From NCBI GenBank assembly GCA_002720285.1, contig PBHT01000051.1, positions 1 to 17,221 of the forward strand: a stretch of DNA of 17,221 nucleotides, read 5' to 3'. Each line of letters opens with the position of its first letter. Position 1 is the first letter of the stretch. Position numbers and translations under genes: made by a program. Positions 14,647 through 17,221 of this stretch are shown here, piece by piece. Source of the stretch: Acidobacteriota bacterium (GTDB taxonomy: Bacteria > Acidobacteriota > Vicinamibacteria > Vicinamibacterales > UBA823). The notes under the pieces were generated by a model. It was not told where the DNA came from, made no database searches, and saw only the letters and a list, made by a program, of their open reading frames with translations.

Positions 14647-15627
14647 ATGTTCTGCGTGCAGAGGTCCGGTCGGGGCCTTGTGCTGCTAGTGGTGCTTGCG
14701 GTGCTTGCTTGGCCGAGTGTTGCCGCGGCCCAAATGTCTGCCCGAGTGCGTGGCGTCATCATGAACGTTGATGGTGAGCCGGTCGAGGGTGCCACCGTCA
14801 CGTTTACTTTCCAGGGTGGTGTAAATCGAGAGCAAGCGGCGACAACCAACGCCGAAGGTGAGTATATGCAGATGGGGCTTCAAAGTGGCCCCTACCGTAT
14901 CGTTGCCGCGAAGGACGGTGTCGGCGAGCGTACCGAGGAGATCACGTTGCGTGTTGGGCAGCAGGAGGAGCTCGACATTCAGCTTGTGCCGGTCGGCATG
15001 CGGGCTGTTTCTGACCTAACCGACGAGGAACGAGCCGAGTATGAACGGGCGGAGGCGCTCTTGGTGACGTTAGAAGCGGCCGTTGAGTTAGCCACGGGTG
15101 GTGATTTTGGAGCGGCCATCACTGCTTTTGAGGAAGGCCTTTCGGCAAATCCGGACTGTTTCCAGTGCTACCACGGGATCGGCATGGCCTACCTCGAACA
15201 AGAGGAATACGGCGATGCCGAGGCGGCTTTTAACAGTTCGCTTGAGGTCAATCCAGACTACGCTGAAGCCTATGAGGGTCTTGCCACGATCTACAACACT
15301 CAGCGGCGGTTTGATGAGGCGGTGGCGGCCAGTGAAAGGGCGGCTGAGCTGTCGGGTGGTGGTGGCCTCCTCGCAGACCCGGACACCGTCTTTAACCAGG
15401 GGCTCATCAACTGGAATGCCGGCAACATCGAGGAGGCTAAAGCGCAGTTTGCCGAGACGCTCGAGCTTGACCCGAACCATGGTGAGGCCCATTACTGGGT
15501 CGGCATGGCAAATTTGAACGAGGGTAACCTCGCTGGCGCCAAGACAGAATTTGAACGATACATTGAGCTTGAACCGGACGGCCGGTTTGCGGACCAAGCT
15601 AGGGGTATGGTGACGCAACTGCCCTGA
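14647..15627 (+). CDS. Secreted carboxypeptidase-regulatory-like plus TPR protein
   Basis: 326 residues. A signal peptide covers 1-29 (hydrophobic 9-28, cleavage near AAAQ). A carboxypeptidase-regulatory-like beta-sandwich follows at about 31-115 (ARVRGVIMNVDGEPVEGATV, then TTNAEGEYMQMGLQSGPYRI). Residues about 140-312 are TPR repeats, with cores at FGAAITAFEEGLSANPD (154-170), YGDAEAAFNSSLEVNPD (188-204), FDEAVAASERAAEL (222-235), IEEAKAQFAETLELDPN (261-277) and LAGAKTEFERYIELEPD (295-311). One repeat carries a CFQC pair at 171-174. TPRs bind other proteins, so an envelope scaffold is likely. The ATG at 14647 has GAGGAGG at 14634-14640 with a 6-base spacer, so the longer frame from 14566 is rejected. 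It lies between the BON gene and the third GGT-like gene, about 100 bases from each. Confidence 0.85.
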   Translation: MFCVQRSGRGLVLLVVLAVLAWPSVAAAQMSARVRGVIMNVDGEPVEGATVTFTFQGGVNREQAATTNAEGEYMQMGLQSGPYRIVAAKDGVGERTEEITLRVGQQEELDIQLVPVGMRAVSDLTDEERAEYERAEALLVTLEAAVELATGGDFGAAITAFEEGLSANPDCFQCYHGIGMAYLEQEEYGDAEAAFNSSLEVNPDYAEAYEGLATIYNTQRRFDEAVAASERAAELSGGGGLLADPDTVFNQGLINWNAGNIEEAKAQFAETLELDPNHGEAHYWVGMANLNEGNLAGAKTEFERYIELEPDGRFADQARGMVTQLP

Positions 15628-15725
15628 CTGAGGGCCGTGTGCCGGTGACTTTGTGACGTCTTGTTAGAGTTGGTGGGTGATCGATTGGCTGGGCTAGGGG
15701 AGTCGTGTCATTGAGGAGGATTCAC

Positions 15726-17221
15726 ATGCGAACCCAACATTCGGTTGTGACCGGAGTTCTGTGTTGCGTGGTGCTAGTCGGAGCAGGAAGTGCCTTGGCC
15801 CAGAGTCAACGGACTATGCGACCCGTGATTCGAGGCACAGAGTATGCAGCAACGTCGATGAAGGCTCCTGCCACAGCGGCGGCGATGCGTATTCTCGACG
15901 CTGGCGGCAATGCCTTTGATGCGGTGGTGGCGGGCCAGGCGGTGTTGGCGCTGGTGGACCCAGGGGGCAATGGCATCGGGTCAGATGCAGTGATACTGAT
16001 CCACGACGCCAAGACTGGCGAGGTGCTCTCGATCAATGCGGAGGGGACGGCCCCGCAACTGGCAACCATTGAATGGTATGAAGAACACAATCATGGTGAG
16101 ATTCCGGTGAGTGATGGGCTGTTGTCAGCCTCAATCCCAGCTGTGGTTGATGCTTGGTATGTCTTGCTCGACCGTTGGGGCACCATGACGTTCGCAGAAG
16201 TACTGCAGCCAGCCATTGAAGTTGCGGAAGAAGGCTTTCCACTGAGTGAACGTCTTGCAAGTTCGATCGCTCGGTCGGAGAAGATTCGGAAGTATCCGAC
16301 GACTATGAAGGTCTACTGGCCGGATGGTCGGGCGCCCGAAGCTGGGGAGGTCTTTAAGAACCTCGATGCAGCAAACACCCTGAAGAAACTCGTGGAAGCT
16401 GAAGCACAGAATGCTGGTGCGGGTCGCCATGCTGCGCTGAAAGCGGCACGCGATCGATTTTACAAAGGTGATATTGCACGAACCATGGCGGCCTTCTTTG
16501 AGGAGCATGATGGCCTCTATCGCTATGAGGACTTCGCCAACTACTCCGTCAAGGTTGAAACGCCTGTGTCAATTGATTACCGCGGGTACACGGTTTATAA
16601 AAATCCTTCAGCGAACCAGGGTCCCGCGGAACTATTCACGCTCAAGCTACTTGAGGGTTATGACCTACAAGCGCTTGGCCATAACAGCGTCGAGTACATA
16701 CACACGAGTGCTGAGGCACTCAAACTCGCCATGGCTGACCGGGAGAAATACCTTGGTGACATGGACTTCATCACCATTCCTTACGAAGGCCTCTTGTCTG
16801 AGGAGTATGCACGCGAGCGGCGAACTCTCATTGATCCGGATCGAGCGTCGTTCGAGTTGCGGCCAGGAACACCGGAACGGTTCATGGGGAGTTCCGGACT
16901 TCTAGACCGGCCCGTTCACGTGAACTTGGAGGGTGAGGCTGACCACGAGGGTGATACCAGCTACATCGCCGTGGTGGACAAGGACCGCAACATGGTGAGC
17001 TTCGAGCCGAGCTTACACAGTGGGTTTGGCACCGGTGTAGTTGTCGGCGACCTCGGGTTTATTTTTAACTGTCGTGGGGATTATTACTCGCTGGTACCTG
17101 GGGAGGCGAATGCGCTCGAGCCTGGTAAGCGGCCCCGCAGCACGCTGCAGAGTACGCTCGTGATGAAGGATGGCGAACCACACATGGTGCTGGGGAGTCC
17201 GGGTGGTGATGATCAAATCCA
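15726..17221 (+). CDS. ggt: Secreted gamma-glutamyltransferase-family hydrolase (GGT-like 3, partial)
   Basis: Open from an ATG at 15726 to the right edge, 498 residues, missing the last part of the small subunit. The SD GAGGAGG is at 15713-15719. A signal peptide covers about 1-25 (hydrophobic 7-20, cleavage near ALAQ). ILDAGGNAFDAVVAG is at 56-70, the self-processing site is Asp410|Thr411 in HEGDTSYIAVVDKDRN, and the glycine motif is VLGSPGGDDQI at 488-498. It resembles GGT-like 1 in the large subunit (ARDRFYKGDIA, VDYRGYTVYK versus IDYRGYTVYK, LGHNSVEYIH versus MGHNSADYIH). The FREMAP arginine segment reads NAEGTAP, the MDDF segment reads CRGDYY, and the Ser-Ser segment reads PRSTLQS, so the canonical glutamate pocket is absent. 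No frameshift is seen. It follows the TPR gene by 98 bases. Confidence 0.86.
   Translation, partial: MRTQHSVVTGVLCCVVLVGAGSALAQSQRTMRPVIRGTEYAATSMKAPATAAAMRILDAGGNAFDAVVAGQAVLALVDPGGNGIGSDAVILIHDAKTGEVLSINAEGTAPQLATIEWYEEHNHGEIPVSDGLLSASIPAVVDAWYVLLDRWGTMTFAEVLQPAIEVAEEGFPLSERLASSIARSEKIRKYPTTMKVYWPDGRAPEAGEVFKNLDAANTLKKLVEAEAQNAGAGRHAALKAARDRFYKGDIARTMAAFFEEHDGLYRYEDFANYSVKVETPVSIDYRGYTVYKNPSANQGPAELFTLKLLEGYDLQALGHNSVEYIHTSAEALKLAMADREKYLGDMDFITIPYEGLLSEEYARERRTLIDPDRASFELRPGTPERFMGSSGLLDRPVHVNLEGEADHEGDTSYIAVVDKDRNMVSFEPSLHSGFGTGVVVGDLGFIFNCRGDYYSLVPGEANALEPGKRPRSTLQSTLVMKDGEPHMVLGSPGGDDQI

Noticed and set aside
15088..15618. A 176-codon minus-strand frame inside the TPR gene
   Set aside because: The TPR repeats on the plus strand explain the region; long antisense frames are expected in repeat-rich GC-biased genes.
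1..17221. Mobile element, prophage or CRISPR content
   Set aside because: No integrase, transposase, terminal repeats, phage genes or regularly spaced repeats were found on either strand.

Overview
The window is moderately GC-rich bacterial chromosomal DNA with dense genes, good Shine-Dalgarno (SD) sites of the GAGGAG type, and an unusually high share of exported proteins. I see no tRNA, rRNA, IS element, integrase or CRISPR array. The mix suggests a heterotrophic, probably Gram-negative bacterium, with Acidobacteriota (Vicinamibacteria-like) as my best guess. It includes several secreted gamma-glutamyltransferase-family (GGT) hydrolases, a Tat-tagged SelA-like PLP enzyme, BON and TPR envelope proteins, a periplasmic-domain HupE/UreJ protein and monohaem cytochromes. 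The taxon is inferred from this gene mix alone.

Layout, left to right. Positions 1-1358 (minus): the 5' end of a threonine/serine-dehydratase-like PLP enzyme, preceded in its transcript by a secreted P1-family (DmpA-type) aminopeptidase. Positions 1491-3858 (plus): a promoter and operator-like dyad, a Tat-signal SelA-like PLP enzyme, then a zinc-free quinone oxidoreductase. Positions 3885-4985 (minus): a terminator, a secreted monohaem cytochrome c, and a small secreted protein of unknown function. Positions 5036-6820 (plus): a divergent control region with an 11-bp inverted repeat, a secreted alpha/beta-hydrolase, then an Hsp20 chaperone behind an AT-rich promoter region. Positions 6926-7849 (plus): a stand-alone DsbD/ScsB-type N-terminal domain protein. 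Positions 7890-11761 (minus): a secreted GGT-family enzyme, cytochrome c' and a HupE/UreJ-like membrane protein. Positions 11762-12065: a divergent control region. Positions 12066-17221 (plus): a second GGT-family enzyme, a BON-domain protein with a visible frameshift, a TPR protein, and a third GGT-family enzyme cut by the window edge.

Taken together the genes look like an envelope-centred scavenging and redox region. Four exported enzymes (the P1 peptidase and three GGT-family proteins) come from families that activate by self-cleavage and use the new N-terminal Ser or Thr as nucleophile. Amino acids released from peptides or gamma-glutamyl/acyl amides could feed the PLP enzymes. The most interesting point is that all three GGT-family proteins keep the catalytic Thr but lack the residues that hold the gamma-glutamyl group in E. 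coli GGT, so their substrates are probably not classical glutathione.
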